Source of the DNA: Plasmopara viticola
Lineage: Eukaryota > Oomycota > Peronosporomycetes > Peronosporales > Peronosporaceae
DNA length: 64,000 nucleotides
Direction: 5' to 3'
NCBI GenBank assembly: GCA_001695595.3
Contig: MBPM02000107.1
Span: 62,001 to 126,000, forward strand
In this document: positions 19,386-31,083 of the stretch, in pieces
How positions within the stretch are numbered: position 1 is the stretch's first letter
Layout of the letters: each line of letters begins with the position of its first letter
Notes under the pieces: model-generated
Databases searched by the model: none
What the model was told of the DNA's origin: nothing
Seen by the model: only the letters and a program-made list of their open reading frames with translations
Program-made: the position numbers and the translations under genes

Positions 19386-21888
19386 GATGTGTGACCAGGG
19401 AGCGCAGGACCTTATTTGCGGCACCACGCTATAAATTCCACAGGATATAAATATTCGATCTTTTGGCTTCACCTACGCAAGCAACATTTTAGCACTGTTC
19501 TATACCGATCAAATGCCTTTTCTTGCCTCGCCTTGTTTTTCTTGCCTTGTCTTGCCTTTCTAATTTCTCACTGCATCATCTGTCTTTGATATCCTTCGTA
19601 TCTCTTAGCCACTCGCCCAATCTCATACAAGGCTGCTGGATTGAACCACTTGCTCAACTGTATGCTGAAAAATATTTGATTGGACTGCAGGCGTGATCTA
19701 TCGCTGGCCATTTGATTGTTGCTTAGTAAGGTCGGTCCACTAGTAGGCTGCTGCGACTCAAATTCGTGTAGACAGCTGCTTTTCGGCATGAAAATCTAAT
19801 AGCCTTGAGCTATTGATGATGTTTTTTGGTCGATACTTGCTTAAGTTTTGCACATACGGTCTACCCATTTGAGCTGAGCCCCCCATGCTATCATTGAAGG
19901 AAAGCCGTGATTTGACCCTCAACTATATTGCCGACCCTTTTTTTTGCACGAGTACTTTTAAGCCAAGCGTTAACATCGTTTTCGTCGCGTATATAAGTTT
20001 GCATAGTGCGCCAAGACGATGAAAAGCACTCATTAAGTGGCAAAAGAAGACCGACCTTGAGGCCTTACACTAAAATGACACCGGATTAGCGACCAACATC
20101 AAATTGTGCTTAATTGGTCCTTACCATCTGCAAATTGAGTATTACTCGGAGACTGTGCGATCTATTTCAATTGCCATTGTTGTGAACCGACACCATTCAG
20201 CATCGGTTTCTGCAAGGTACTGATTAATCGACTCAGGCGGTAGCAACTCTGGGAGCACTTGGCGTCTTATTGTTTAGTTAAACTTCCGTAAAAAAGGCAG
20301 ATAAAAATGCAAGCAGTGTCTATTCTCGAATTTAAACCAAAAAAATTTCCTCACAACTATTAAGACAAATCTTTAGTTGGCAAATCTGCCTCATAGAGCA
20401 AAAAAAGGTGCCGTATATCGAGGTCATGGAAACACACTCGCAGAGACAAATGCGAATGATTGCTATCTACCACGGAAAGAGTCTGATCACTGGATCTCAG
20501 TGCATGGCTGCAGTCAAGCCGAAATTGCAATTTTTCGAACGTTGCATGATCAACTGACTATTTTCAAATTAAATTTGAGAAAGTGTTTAGCCATATCCTC
20601 GCGCTAACAACAATACAAGTGGGTTTAGAGACTGCTGGCTTGTTTAAAGTCAATGGCGTTATTTTGTGACTTTATGCTGAGGCACAAGTCCAATATCAAG
20701 CCTTGACGATGACATTTATAACGAGAATACACGAACTTAAAGTGTAATTAACGATGCTTATTATACAATGTGTACGTAATCTTTAGATAGCGAGAAAAGG
20801 GTGGACTTTAGTACTGAGAAGGTTAGAGAAATACAGTCTTTGGTTTAATCACCAAGGCTTGCTCCTAATTTAAAATACTACGCTGGATAGCGATTAGCAT
20901 AGAACCCTCATCGGTATTCTAAATAAAGTTCATTTCACATTTCTATACGCTAATGTTACATACTTCAGCGTTTGAAATTATAAACGTGTCGGGACTTATA
21001 CTGCCTGCTGGAGTAAAGCAGAAAGCGATCTGCGATTAGTAACCGGACTAACACCTGTTCTTAAAGCCAAAGCTACGTTAGATCTACCGCGCATTACTTG
21101 TAGTCAATGTACAGCTGACTCGTAAGTTGTGAAGGTCAAGCTGTATGCTTACTTGCTTAAGGCATGCAAGACGGGCTGAGAAAGACCATAAGGTCGTGCA
21201 CCAGTTTGTTTAAGTAGGCGTGACGCGACCAGTGCGTAATCAAAGCGCTCTCCAGGTTTGGAACGCTCCGCTGGAACATCGTTATTATTCGACGACGGTG
21301 TCGTTTGCGTCAATGACGTCGGTGCCAAAGGCCGATGCCCGCCCAAACTGAAGTTGCTCTCAGTGAACGTAAAGTCCTTGCAAAGAAAGGAGAAAAAATC
21401 GTGGTATGCCGAATAAGCATGAAGACTGCATCGTTATGAGCTGTTAAACACAGAGTGGTGCTAGACATAGAGTGGTGCTGGTCTTCTCGTAGCTCGATGG
21501 GCGAGCACGCGGGTAGGCACTTACGTGTAATACTTTTCGAGGCTTTGCTTTCACAAAAAACTAGTTTGGCGGAAGTCAAACAAACATTTTGTACTATGAT
21601 CTTGCTTAAAACTAACTATACAGGTTTAGGAGAAGATTGTGTATCTTGTTAGATAATACAAAATGCTCCTGACTACAACGATCAGCAACCGTATTTGCTC
21701 ATGTAACGCTTGAGAGAAGTTTTTCTTCACTCTTTTAGGGAGGCTGTAAAGTGACGTTGTATGCAAAATTCTAATTTCAAATGGTACTGGTAGTTGAGGA
21801 GACTTAAAAGACCTGGTCAGTTTGGCCCCCATGGCTCTTGGCTACACCAACAATGGGAGCAGTACATTAAAACTAATACCTTGGGACA
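19386..21888 (+). repeat. Module E, near full length
   Basis: Spacer block of about 2.5 kb. It includes the CTTGCC tract (19517-19560), a 73-codon minus ORF (19568-19789), a plus ORF block at 20377-20607 (LPHRAKKGAVYRG...ETNANDCYLP), a palindromic-looking CTTAGTGATTAG-type region near 20840-20950, and a conserved minus frame at 21626-21832. None matches a family I recognise. The copies at 37640-40640, 47160-50340 and 56800-59775 are collinear. Confidence 0.6.
19568..19789 (-). other. 73-codon ORF repeated in module E
   Basis: Starts MPKSSCLHEFESQQ and ends YQRQMMQ. The same length and frame recur at 38232-38453 and 57394-57615, and with an earlier stop at 29260-29463 (plus); the copy near 47720-47945 carries a stop. 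The frame may be a fragment of a lost gene. No family recognised. Confidence 0.3.
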
Positions 21889-22715
21889 TCACCTGTGCCA
21901 AGCGCACCAACGTTTAGCATGATATACATTTTCACACCAAGGTTGATGAAGGATCAGTGTGACTTTATTGGCGCATTCTTCTCGTACAAAGAACTGGTGC
22001 GGTAGAGTAAGGCCTCCCATTCCACGCCAATTAGTCTTGCAAAAGACATTCAAATACGCGACGATTCCGTTTGCACACTGATTTGATACATAATGAAAGC
22101 ACACCATGACGTTTTCGTCTCGAGCGGGTGCGACGATAGAGTTGACTCGAGATCGTTGACCAGATGATTCAAAACGAACATGCGAAATTTTCTTTTCTCT
22201 ACACAACCGCTCAGGCTATCTTTGTTCACGATTGTCCGGATACGGCTCGTGCAAGTGTGGGTACCGGAAGTCTACCGCACCAAAAGCATCTTCGTGCTTG
22301 GGCCTTGCAGCAACACCGCCACTAACAAAGTCGTGACCACTGATCTCAAAGTGCTTGGCCTCAGAGCGAAGCCTTTTCACATGTGCTTGACGACCCATTG
22401 GACTAGAATGCGACGAAGTATACTCAAACTGCTTAAAAAAACATCTTTAGTGGCATTTTTGCCTGTCTTTAATTGAATAAGTCGATTTTGATTCACCTTT
22501 TTGTACTGCGCCTTATTCACAGCGTTGTTGCGCAACCCGGGCATTTTCTGAATGTTGATAAGGTTTCTTGTAACAAAGGATTGCGAATGTGTTCGGTCTC
22601 CAAGTTGGCATGTGTGAGAATAGATGAGAATGTGGGCCGCATGTGAGCGTGGTGACATTGCAGTCGGCGCTGGCCGATGCGTGTCTTTACCGCTTTGAGC
22701 GGAAACTTCAACCAT
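21889..22715 (-). pseudogene. Module A remnant with exchanged 3' end
   Basis: ATG at 22715 (MVEVSAQSGKDTHRP...), then frameshifts. It lacks the 75-bp segment that encodes LIPQMILEMHEAIAADW in the intact gene. After FCKTN it continues into a different tail (MGGLTLPHQFFVREECA, about 21960-22020) instead of ACKYGLCKIAED. The LINE is inserted 45 bp upstream of its start. Confidence 0.75.
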
Positions 22716-22744
22716 CTTGGTAAAAAATAAATAAATTATTCTGC

Positions 22745-22760
22745 TACAATAGTAGAGCTG
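22745..22760 (+). repeat. LINE target-site duplication, left copy
   Basis: TACAATAGTAGAGCTG, repeated exactly at 25928-25943. Confidence 0.9.
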
Positions 22761-25700
22761 TTTCGGAAAAGGTTGGGGTGACGCCCTCCTTCCAAGCGCG
22801 GGGGCTTAATGCTCGCGCGCTTCGGGCAGGTGCTCTCGGGCATCTGCAGGTCTCTAACGAGTCTCACCCTCGACGCGACGGTCTCCAGCGCCAGGCCAAA
22901 CCCCCTTCCACGCCCTAACCGCGCCAACCGCATCCGGATTGGCTCGTTTAATGTAAATTCTTTAGGTTCGAAGCGCAAGAAGCACGAAACACTCCCCGAA
23001 GATCTCCGGCGCTACCGCGTCGATATCCTTGGCCTCCAAGAAACCAAGATCTACGATAGAGGTGAGCACCGCATTAATGACTTCCTTCTTCTAACCCTGC
23101 AAGCAAAAACTGAGTTACACGGCATCGGATTCGCAATCTCTCCGCGACTCCGACCATTCCTTCAACGCTACTGGTCTCACTCCGACCGTATCGGTATTTT
23201 AAAACTGCGACTACCCCACATCGGTACCGTCAACATCGTAAATGCGTACTCACCGCACAGCGGCTACCCCCTAAAAGCCGTCGACAGATTCTACGCTGAC
23301 CTCAGCACCGCGCTCACCTCCCTCCCGCGCCGCGATCTAGCCTTCTTTACAGGCGATTTCAACGCAAAGCTGGGCCGGCGCCACGACCTCGAACCCTTCT
23401 TTGGGAACCACGGCCGCGGTTATCGCAACCACAACGGTAGTGTCCTCGCCTCCTTTTGTCAGACTCACAACCTCTTTGTGACAAACACAGGTTTTCCGAA
23501 GCGAGCAAAGAACATCACGACGTGGACCCAGCGCAGAAGTGACCACTTCATCTACAACCAAATTGACTACATCCTCTGCTCGCAGAACTGCCGTCGCCTG
23601 TGCGTGGATGCGCAGTCTTGGGGGGCACTCTCACTTCATCAGACCACAAGCTCGTCACCGCGGACTTCACTCTAGAGGGCGCAGCTCAGATCCAGTTCCG
23701 ACCGCGCTCAGAGCTCCCTCGACGACTGCACCTCGCCCGCGACGCTCTAGTCCATGACGAAGACGCCCGCGACGCCTACGTACGAGCGCTGATCGCTGCC
23801 TCAACTGAACACCCGATCGCAGTCACCGACCCGATCCAGCAACGGTGGAACGCAACTCTACAGACGACAAAACCGGCCGCCAAACTAGCTGTTGGCTTCT
23901 CCCCTCAACGCAGCACCCGCAGATACATCGACGCCACGCTCGCAGCACTGTCCGAACAGCAACGTCAAGTCCGACTCCGTGTCCAAAACGACCACGCTGC
24001 GAACATCGCAGAACTTCGCCGCGAACGTAACGCCGTACTCCGCCAAATCCACCAACGCTGCCGCGAACTCGCCTTCCAAGTTCTCGACGCCATGATCAGC
24101 CGCATCGGAGAACTTCACGACTCCGTACGCATGTACTCAGTCGTACGCGAGCTCTTCCCGCGACCACCAGGACAAATCACCGTGCACGACAGCACAGGCA
24201 AATACATCCTACACCGACCAACCGCGAACGACCTCATCCGCAGCTACTTCAAAGGACAACTAACGGATCCAAACCACGCTCCAATCATCCCAAGCAGCGA
24301 AGCGCGACCTCTGAGCTCCCCAATCACTGGTGACGAGCTCGCCCGCGCTTTCCGCCGACTCAGCAACGGACGTGCATCAGGACCTGACGATATTCCAGCA
24401 GAACTACTCAAGTACGGAGCCGACCAAATTGCCGAACCCCTCGCGGCTCTGATCAACGACAGTTTCGCACTTGGACAGCCACTCGAGCTCGGCGAAGGCA
24501 CTCTTCTGTGTCTCCCGAAGCCAAACAAACCCCAAGGTGAAAGCTCCAGTCTCCGACCGATCGTCCTACTCAACAGCATCCGCAAAGCCGTATCACTCGT
24601 CGTCCTCAACCGGATTCGATCCGATGTCGACAACTTCCTCTCGCCACACCAAAGCGGCTTCCACGCTCACCGCAGCACGGCAGACGCCGTCTGGGCCCAC
24701 AAATGGCTCACCGCACGAGCCACCGACCGCCGTGAAACAATTCATGTGTTAGGTATCGACTTATCCCGCGCATTCGACAGCATCGACAGATCCAAGCAAA
24801 CATTCCTCCAAGACGACGAAGTTCGACTCATCCGACTCTTCCTGAGCCACACGACACTTTTACTCCGATCCAGCAACCAAGCTCTCGACCCGTTCGAAAG
24901 TAACGTAAGCACACCCCAAGGCGACTCACTCTCACCCGTTCTGTTTACTATCTACCTCGAAGCAGCTCTTCGCGACCTCTCCGGTGCACTCGATGTGCCA
25001 CACAACCTCCTGCAGCAGATGATCGTCTACGCCGACGACGCCGACTTCATCTGCACTGATCCTTCCGTCGTCCAGCTTATCCAGGACCAGGCCCCAGCGA
25101 TTCTCAGTCGCTGGAGTCTACACATGAACGAAGTCAAGACCGAAGTCACCGAAATCCGCCGCCACTGCAACCCGTCAGGCGCCACTCGACACGCCCGAGC
25201 CCGAGAAGAAAACTGGCGCCACACTAACAAGCTCGGAGCACTCCTCGGCGATATTGAAGATCTATCCCGACGCAAGTCCCTGGCCACCCTCGCGCTCCAC
25301 CGCCTCTGGTCCGTCTGGCTCCGCCCCACGCTCATCTCACCCAAGACCTGCATTCGATTGTACAACACCTACGTTCTACCAATTCTGCTGTACAACTGCG
25401 CCACCTGGGCTCTTACCAAGTCAGAGCTCCACGGCCTCGAGTTTTTCCATCGCCGCCAGCTTCGCTACGCTCTTGGCTATCGCTACCCCCGACACATTTC
25501 GAATGCAAGACCTTACGACCTCTGTGATGAGCGGCCGCTGAGACTACGACTGACACGAGCTTGCTGGCGTTTGGCCATGTACTTCGCCGCAATCCCGACA
25601 TTCCAGCTAACCTCCAGATGCGTGCCTACTTCTTCTCCACCGCAGCAAAATGGCGCGGACGTCCCCGCACCACGCTCCCCTCAACACTCGACCACGACCT

Positions 25701-25927
25701 TGTTTCCTGTGGCTCCGGCTTTCGACTCCGGACAGCACAAGACCTCGAAGTGCTTCGTACCCTTGCACAAGACCGAAAGAAATGGAAGACCCTCACGACC
25801 TCGGTGCTGGATGCACTGCCCGCCGAACGAGACCCGACGTATGCGGACACCATTCTATGCCGTGGACTAGCCAGACTGAGCCTAGCACGTGCGTAACTTG
25901 GCAACGCGATAACGTAATACATTACAT
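22761..25927 (+). mobile_element. APE-type non-LTR retrotransposon (LINE), near full length
   Basis: A 3.17 kb element between exact 16-bp direct repeats, inserted between module A and P4H-2. It is clearly more GC-rich and C-rich at third positions than its surroundings. It starts in a short 5' leader, carries one endonuclease-reverse transcriptase ORF with two frameshifts, and ends in a short ATTAC-type tail (about 25912-25927). No RNase H domain or LTR is visible. A C-terminal GHVLRR-type motif and the YADD box suggest an RTE-like or related clade; I cannot fix the clade by eye. Confidence 0.92.
22809..25896 (+). pseudogene. LINE endonuclease-reverse transcriptase ORF, frameshifted
   Basis: The ATG at 22809 opens the apurinic-endonuclease domain: SFNVNSLGSKRKK, LGLQETK, FTGDFNAKLG, IDYIL. 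At a run of six G near 23619-23624 the frame shifts by one (a seventh G would restore SSDHKLV in frame). The reverse transcriptase follows to about 25570: LRPIVLLNSIRK, GFHAHRSTADAVW, GIDLSRAFDSID, STPQGDSLSPVLF, MIVYADDADF. The motif after DRSK looks a few residues short. Near 25560-25580 a second one-base shift moves the C-terminal GHVLRRNPDIPA part into the frame that ends at 25896. All catalytic boxes remain, so inactivation is recent. It would copy LINE RNA into DNA at a nicked target. Confidence 0.9.
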
Positions 25928-25943
25928 TACAATAGTAGAGCTG
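25928..25943 (+). repeat. LINE target-site duplication, right copy
   Basis: Exact repeat of 22745-22760. After it the module A/P4H intergenic sequence resumes (GCAATTCAAAAATAGCTCC). Confidence 0.9.
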
Positions 25944-26148
25944 GCAATTCAAAAATAGCTCCCCAAGCATTCAATTATATGGCTCGACAAATTGTCTGGT
26001 GTGGATACGATAATGGCTGAAGACGGTAACGCACTAAAAGATTAGGGCATGCTGGACAATACACTAAGCACAACTAGCATAAAAACGTGTCGATGTTGTT
26101 GGTGTACATTGTGTACTATTTTGTTTTGGAACTTTCTTAGTTTGTCGA

Positions 26149-28242
26149 TTACTCCATAAACCAGAAATCTGGCGATTCTTCAGCATCAGCATTCCACATG
26201 AAGACATTTGAACCCCACTTAGTTCCCTCTTGCGGTGGACATCCACCATGAAGACTGAAGAAATTCTCATCGCCTTCGGGTGTTTGGACATAGAACAGAG
26301 AAGCGTGCAAGCCGAGAGGGGGCACTGCCAGCCCCGACGAGCACTCGTCCATCCCATCACGAGCTATCTTCTCGTCAGAATACCGATCTAGAGAGTACGG
26401 AAACACCGTCTCACCACCAATCTTAGTTTCATTGTTTAGGTACAAAAATAATGTGACGTAACGCTCCGGGTGAAAGTGCTTAACGTATGTGGGTAGCTTA
26501 TACCGCAGCTGAGTGGGCGCACATACGCGTGATTCCCACGTCTTGATCACGAGCTCAGCAAATTGTGGAAAAACCTTGAGTACATTGAATAAAGTATGGT
26601 TCTTACCACGCTCTTTGATCATATGATCGTACCATTCGGCGTTAGTAACACGCGTAACCATCTCACGAGTATAGTCGTCCAACACGAAATCAAGCATTAC
26701 GGCTTGAAACGCAAGCGTGTACTTTGGATAAAGTTCTCCCGGTGGGCGGGCCACCGGTGGAACTTCATCACCCAAGAAACTTATACGTTCCTTGACCCAA
26801 CGCACCCACGCGAAATAGTGCGAAATTGAATTCATCTCGTGCTTTGGAAAAGTGTAGTACAATTCAGGTAGCCCGAGCGCTTTTTCCCAAGCTTTGACAA
26901 GATATGGTAAATAGTGTGGCTTGTTATCGTCAGCAAGGAGATCAGTTATAATTCCCGTCGCATTGTTGTTCACGTTTTCAACAATCCAAGTGAGCCACTT
27001 CTCATCGTACAAGGCCTTAAACAAGTTGGTTGCGTTGGCTTCAGGATAAAACAGCTTGAGCAAAGCTATTGGAAAGTAAAAATTGTCTGTTGCGTTCGGA
27101 AAGAGAAGCCCGCCTTCACGAAAGACATCGGGAATTTCGCGGTGTGAAGTTAGCTCACGAATTTTGTCAGCTGCCCAATTGGTCCACTCAGTGTATCCGT
27201 TCAACCCAAACATGAGCCCGGATCGTTTTGGCAAAATCTCGCGAGATGAAATTGTGTCTAAATGGGTGCGATAGAATTCACCGGCTTTGTATCGTACTAG
27301 ATGCAACTGCTCAACATACGATGGACTAGGCAGTCGAGCCAAACGAGCTGAACGCACTTGAAAGTCCCTCGTAAAGAAGCTGTCAGCCAAGAAAGCCGAG
27401 TGACTCGTGCGCACCTGGCTCAACTCGTTCGACGTATTTTGGCCAACTATCATTGACCGGTTTAACTTTGGCGACCCGATTTCAATGATTTTGTCTGCCT
27501 CATCTTTAGTGAAGAAGTATTCGACATCAAACACTTTAGGACTAATCCCCACCATCGTCAACGTCACACCATCTTCCAGCACGTACTTGTATCCTTTTTT
27601 AATACCTGGCCATTGCCACAGCTGAAAGTCCAACAAAACATGAACGATATTCTTCGATTCAAGCAACTCTTTCTTATTGCGGACGGGCCAGCCGAGCTGG
27701 TTGTACAGACGAACACCGTTTACCAACTCGTCACGGTCTGCTCCGAGCCACGCCGCAGCCAACTCGGCTGCTTGTCCAATGCACTCAAACTGGCCGTTCC
27801 AAGAGACGTACACACCGTCATTGGCACCATTGAGCATGAAAAAGACTCGGTCGTCAGCCATCGGCATCTCCGCTTCCATAGGCTCAGTGACAGGAAAAGT
27901 TTTGCCGTCTAGCAAAGGCGAGGCCTTGTAGTCCGAATCATTGCACGTGAGCTCACTCACAACATGGCGCACTTGAAGGGCCACCAACTCTGTCTCGTAC
28001 TTGTCCGGAAGCAAGTCAATAAGTTTTAAGAAGCTTGACGGGGCACGAGACAGCAGCTTGGAATCTCTTAGCACATTCAGCACCACTCTATCAAAACCCT
28101 CGCGATCGCGAGCAATCCAACCGCCAGTAACTGCAAGCACGACCACTACAATCGATAAAAGCTTAAACGTGATGAAATAGGAGCCTCGAGCGTGATTTAA
28201 CGGCTTATTTGCTGCTGCATCAGCTGTTGATTTTAACGCCAT
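26149..28242 (-). CDS. Prolyl 4-hydroxylase-like 2OG-Fe(II) oxygenase, membrane anchored (P4H-2)
   Basis: 697 residues from the ATG at 28242; the frame extends upstream only through a GTG. Signal-anchor at about 26-44, then a lumenal region. Fe(II) ligands are H327, D329 and H665, and the 2OG-binding Lys is K675 (EGTKWGSN). The insertion between HxD and RYVTLFLYLN (594 on) has the same length as in P4H-1. The C-terminus is complete (SPDFWFME), so this is the intact partner of P4H-1. Family knowledge: such enzymes hydroxylate proline in secretory-pathway proteins such as cell-wall glycoproteins or collagen-like repeats; the substrate here is unknown. It sits in the centre of the large inverted repeat, flanked by two LINE copies that point at each other. 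No stop or frameshift is seen. Confidence 0.92.
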   Translation of the reverse strand: MALKSTADAAANKPLNHARGSYFITFKLLSIVVVVLAVTGGWIARDREGFDRVVLNVLRDSKLLSRAPSSFLKLIDLLPDKYETELVALQVRHVVSELTCNDSDYKASPLLDGKTFPVTEPMEAEMPMADDRVFFMLNGANDGVYVSWNGQFECIGQAAELAAAWLGADRDELVNGVRLYNQLGWPVRNKKELLESKNIVHVLLDFQLWQWPGIKKGYKYVLEDGVTLTMVGISPKVFDVEYFFTKDEADKIIEIGSPKLNRSMIVGQNTSNELSQVRTSHSAFLADSFFTRDFQVRSARLARLPSPSYVEQLHLVRYKAGEFYRTHLDTISSREILPKRSGLMFGLNGYTEWTNWAADKIRELTSHREIPDVFREGGLLFPNATDNFYFPIALLKLFYPEANATNLFKALYDEKWLTWIVENVNNNATGIITDLLADDNKPHYLPYLVKAWEKALGLPELYYTFPKHEMNSISHYFAWVRWVKERISFLGDEVPPVARPPGELYPKYTLAFQAVMLDFVLDDYTREMVTRVTNAEWYDHMIKERGKNHTLFNVLKVFPQFAELVIKTWESRVCAPTQLRYKLPTYVKHFHPERYVTLFLYLNNETKIGGETVFPYSLDRYSDEKIARDGMDECSSGLAVPPLGLHASLFYVQTPEGDENFFSLHGGCPPQEGTKWGSNVFMWNADAEESPDFWFME

Positions 28243-28465
28243 TAGCGTTGGGTAGTTTACCCGGGGAGGCGACGCGTGTATCTGCGCTTCCAAATCCACA
28301 AATAACGAAATATTGATATCGAGGTCTCTCCCTCCTTATAGAAATAGTTGTGTAGCTCTTAACTTTAGAATAGACCAAAAATTTTACGACGCTATCTCAG
28401 ACTATACGATACATTTACCAGACCAAAATTTTGGGACAAAAGCGATTTAATTTTAATATTTAATC
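28243..28465. repeat. Module C fragment at P4H-2
   Basis: Collinear with 6202-6420. It is cut by the short LINE copy and so lacks the distal hairpin and MULE. It presumably still holds the proximal P4H-2 promoter. Confidence 0.5.
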
Positions 28466-28775
28466 TGTAATGTAATGTAATGTGTTACGTTATCGCGTTG
28501 CCAAGTCATGCACGTGCTAGGCTCAGTCTGGCTAGTCCACGGCATAGAGTAGTGTCCGCATACGTCGGGTCTCGTTTGGCGGGCAGTGCAGCCAGGACCG
28601 AGGTCGTGAGGGTCTTCCATTATTTTATTTAGCTCTGACTTGGTAAGAGCCCAGGTGGCGCCCTGGTGCTGGAGACCGTCGCGTCGAGGTTGAGACTCGT
28701 TAGAGACCTGCAGATGCCCGAGAGCACCTGCCCGAAGCGCGCGAGCATTTAACCCCCGCGCTTGGAAGGAGGGCA
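28466..28775 (-). mobile_element. Internally deleted LINE copy
   Basis: About 310 bp on the opposite strand to the full LINE. It has the 5' leader and first coding bases (to GTCTCCAGC), then a jump to the GCCACCTGGGCTCTTACCAAG region (25400 in the full copy), then a second jump to the last 150 bp with the ATTAC-type tail. It lies exactly between module C and inverted module E, which are not neighbours elsewhere. No target duplication is visible. Confidence 0.85.
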
Positions 28776-30058
28776 ACAATAAGACGCCAAGTGCTCTCAG
28801 AGTTGCTACCGCCTGAGTCGATTAATCAGTACCTTGCAGAAACCGATGCTGAATGGTGTCGATTCACAACAATGGCAATTGAAATAGATCGCATAGTCTC
28901 CGAGTAATACTCAATTTGCAGATGGTAAGGACCAATTAAGCACAATTTGATGTTGGTCGCTAATCCGGTGTCATTTTAGTGTAAGGCCTCAAGGTCGGTC
29001 TTCTTTTGCCACTTAATGAGTGCTTTTTATCGTCTTGGCGCACTATGCAAACTTATATACGCGACGAAAACGATGTTAACGCTTGGCTTAAAAGTACTCG
29101 TGCAAAAAAAAGGGTCGGCAATATAGTTGAGGGTCAAATCACGGCTTTCCTTCAATGATAGCATGGGGGGCTCAGCTCAAATGGGTAGACCGTATGTGCA
29201 AAACTTAAGCAAGTATCGACCAAAAAACATCATCAATAGCTCAAGGCTATTAGATTTTCATGCCGAAAAGCAGCTGTCTACACGAATTTGAGTCGCAGCA
29301 GCCTACTAGTGGACCGACCTTACTAAGCAACAATCAAATGGCCAGCGATAGATTACGCCTGCAGTCCAATCAAATGTTTTTCAACATACAGTTGAGCAAG
29401 TGGTTCAATCCAGCAGCCTTGTATGAGATTGGGCGAGTGGCTAAGAGATACGAAGGGTATTGAAGAGATATGATGCAGTGAGAAATTAGAAAGGCAAGAC
29501 AAGGCAAGAAAAACAAGGCGAGGCAAGAAAAGGCATTTGATCGGTATAGAACAGTGCTAAAATGTTGCTTGCGTAGGTGAAGCCAAAAGATCGAATATTT
29601 ATATCTTGTGGGATATATAGTGTGGTGCCGCAAATAAGGTCCTGCGCTCCCTGGTCACACATCTATTTTCCACGCACGCGAGCTCCCGCTGCGTCCACAA
29701 ACGCAGCGTCGCATGAACCCCGCGTCACGCAATTCAACTCATGTCCGATTTTTGTCGTTTTAATCTGTTATCAAGATGGTAAAGGCGAATAGGCTGTCTC
29801 GTGAAATGTGTTTGCGATCTGTTCACCATTGATTGAAGAATAGAATCAAGTCACTTTTTGTCCCAATGTTTTATTGCGATTAGTCTGAAAAAAGTATTGT
29901 GAAATCTGAGATAGTGTCGTAAAATGTTTGGTCCATATCTGTTCTAGAGTTAAGGGTCACACACATCTTACGTCTGACATTTCTATAAAAAGATAGGGAC
30001 TTCTACATTAAGCGCAGATACAGACGCATCACTTCCCCGGGTAAACTACGCAACGACA
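28776..30058 (-). repeat. Inverted-repeat right arm: module E fused to module C
   Basis: Reverse complement of 18993-20270: module E (28776-29660, including the 73-codon frame at 29260-29463 and the CTTGCC complement at 29489-29534), then the fusion at about 29660, then module C with its hairpin at 29688-29707. No gene. Confidence 0.75.
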
Positions 30059-30428
30059 ATGGCGTTAAAATTAACGAGTGCTGCAGCAGCATATAAGTCT
30101 CTTTTCACTCGTAGCGCTACGTCACATTATTTTTGTACCTGAACAATGAGACCAAGATTAATGGTGAGACGGTATTTCCTACTCTTTAGATCGGTATTTT
30201 GACGAGAAGATAGTTTGTGATGTAATGGACGAGTGCTCGCCGGGGCTGGCAATGCCCCCTCTCGGCTTGCACGCTTCTCTGTTCTGCGTCCAAACACCCG
30301 TAGGCGATGAGGATCTATTCAGTCTTCATAGTGGATGTCCACCGCATGAGAGAACCAAGTGCGTTTCAAATTTCTTCATATGGAATGCTGACGCTCAAGA
30401 ATCGGCAGATTTCTGGTCTACGAAGTAA
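30059..30428 (+). pseudogene. Internally deleted P4H pseudogene 4
   Basis: Opens MALKLTSAAAAYKSL and passes through the common junction into the wrong frame. The C-terminal part is recognisable from 30130 to the stop at 30428, with several disabling changes near 30175-30220. The distal His (SLHSGCPP) is kept and the Lys is present in RTKC. Confidence 0.85.
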
Positions 30429-30704
30429 TCGACATACTGAGTAAGTGCAATAAAGTTCGCCCAAAGGCTAGCCTTCATAACAAAATAGTACACAATGTAC
30501 ACCAACAACATCAACACGTTTCTCTGCTATTTATGCTTATTGTATTGTCCAGCATCCCTAACTTTTCAGTGCGTTACCGTCTTCAGCCATTATCGTATAC
30601 ACATCCGACAATTTGTCGGGCCGTATAATTGAATGCAAGGGGAGCTATTTTTAAAACGCCAGCTCTGTTATTGTAGCAAATTTATTTATTCATTTCATAC
30701 CAAG

Positions 30705-31083
30705 GTTGTTGAAGTTTCCGCTCAAAGCGATAAAGACACGCATCGGCCAGCGCCGACTGCAATGTCACCACGCTACATGCGGCCTACATTTTCATCGATT
30801 CTCGCACATGCCAACTTGGAGACCAAACACATTCGCAATGCCTCTGTTACAAGAAACCTTATCAACATTCAGAAAATGCCCACTGGGGTGCGCAACAACG
30901 CTGTGATCAGGCGCGATACAAAAATGTGAAGTAGAATCAACTTATTCATTTGAAGACAGGCAAAAATGCCACTAAAAATGTTTTTTTTAACTCGGTTTAA
31001 GAAAACTTCGTCGCATTTTAGTCTAATGGGTAGTCAAGCACATGTGAAAAGGCTTCGCTCTGAGGCCAAGCGCTATGAGATCA
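30705..31083 (+). pseudogene. Module A remnant, N-terminal part, start codon lost
   Basis: The start reads TTGTTGAAGTTTCC in place of ATGGTTGAAGTTTCC. The frame VEVSAQSDKDTHRP...MRPTFSSIL is recognisable. It is cut at about 31083 by module E, mirroring the join at 16203. Confidence 0.7.

Noticed and set aside
23885..25600. Long minus-strand frames in the LINE
   Set aside because: They overlap the strongly supported reverse transcriptase frame and reflect its high GC third positions.
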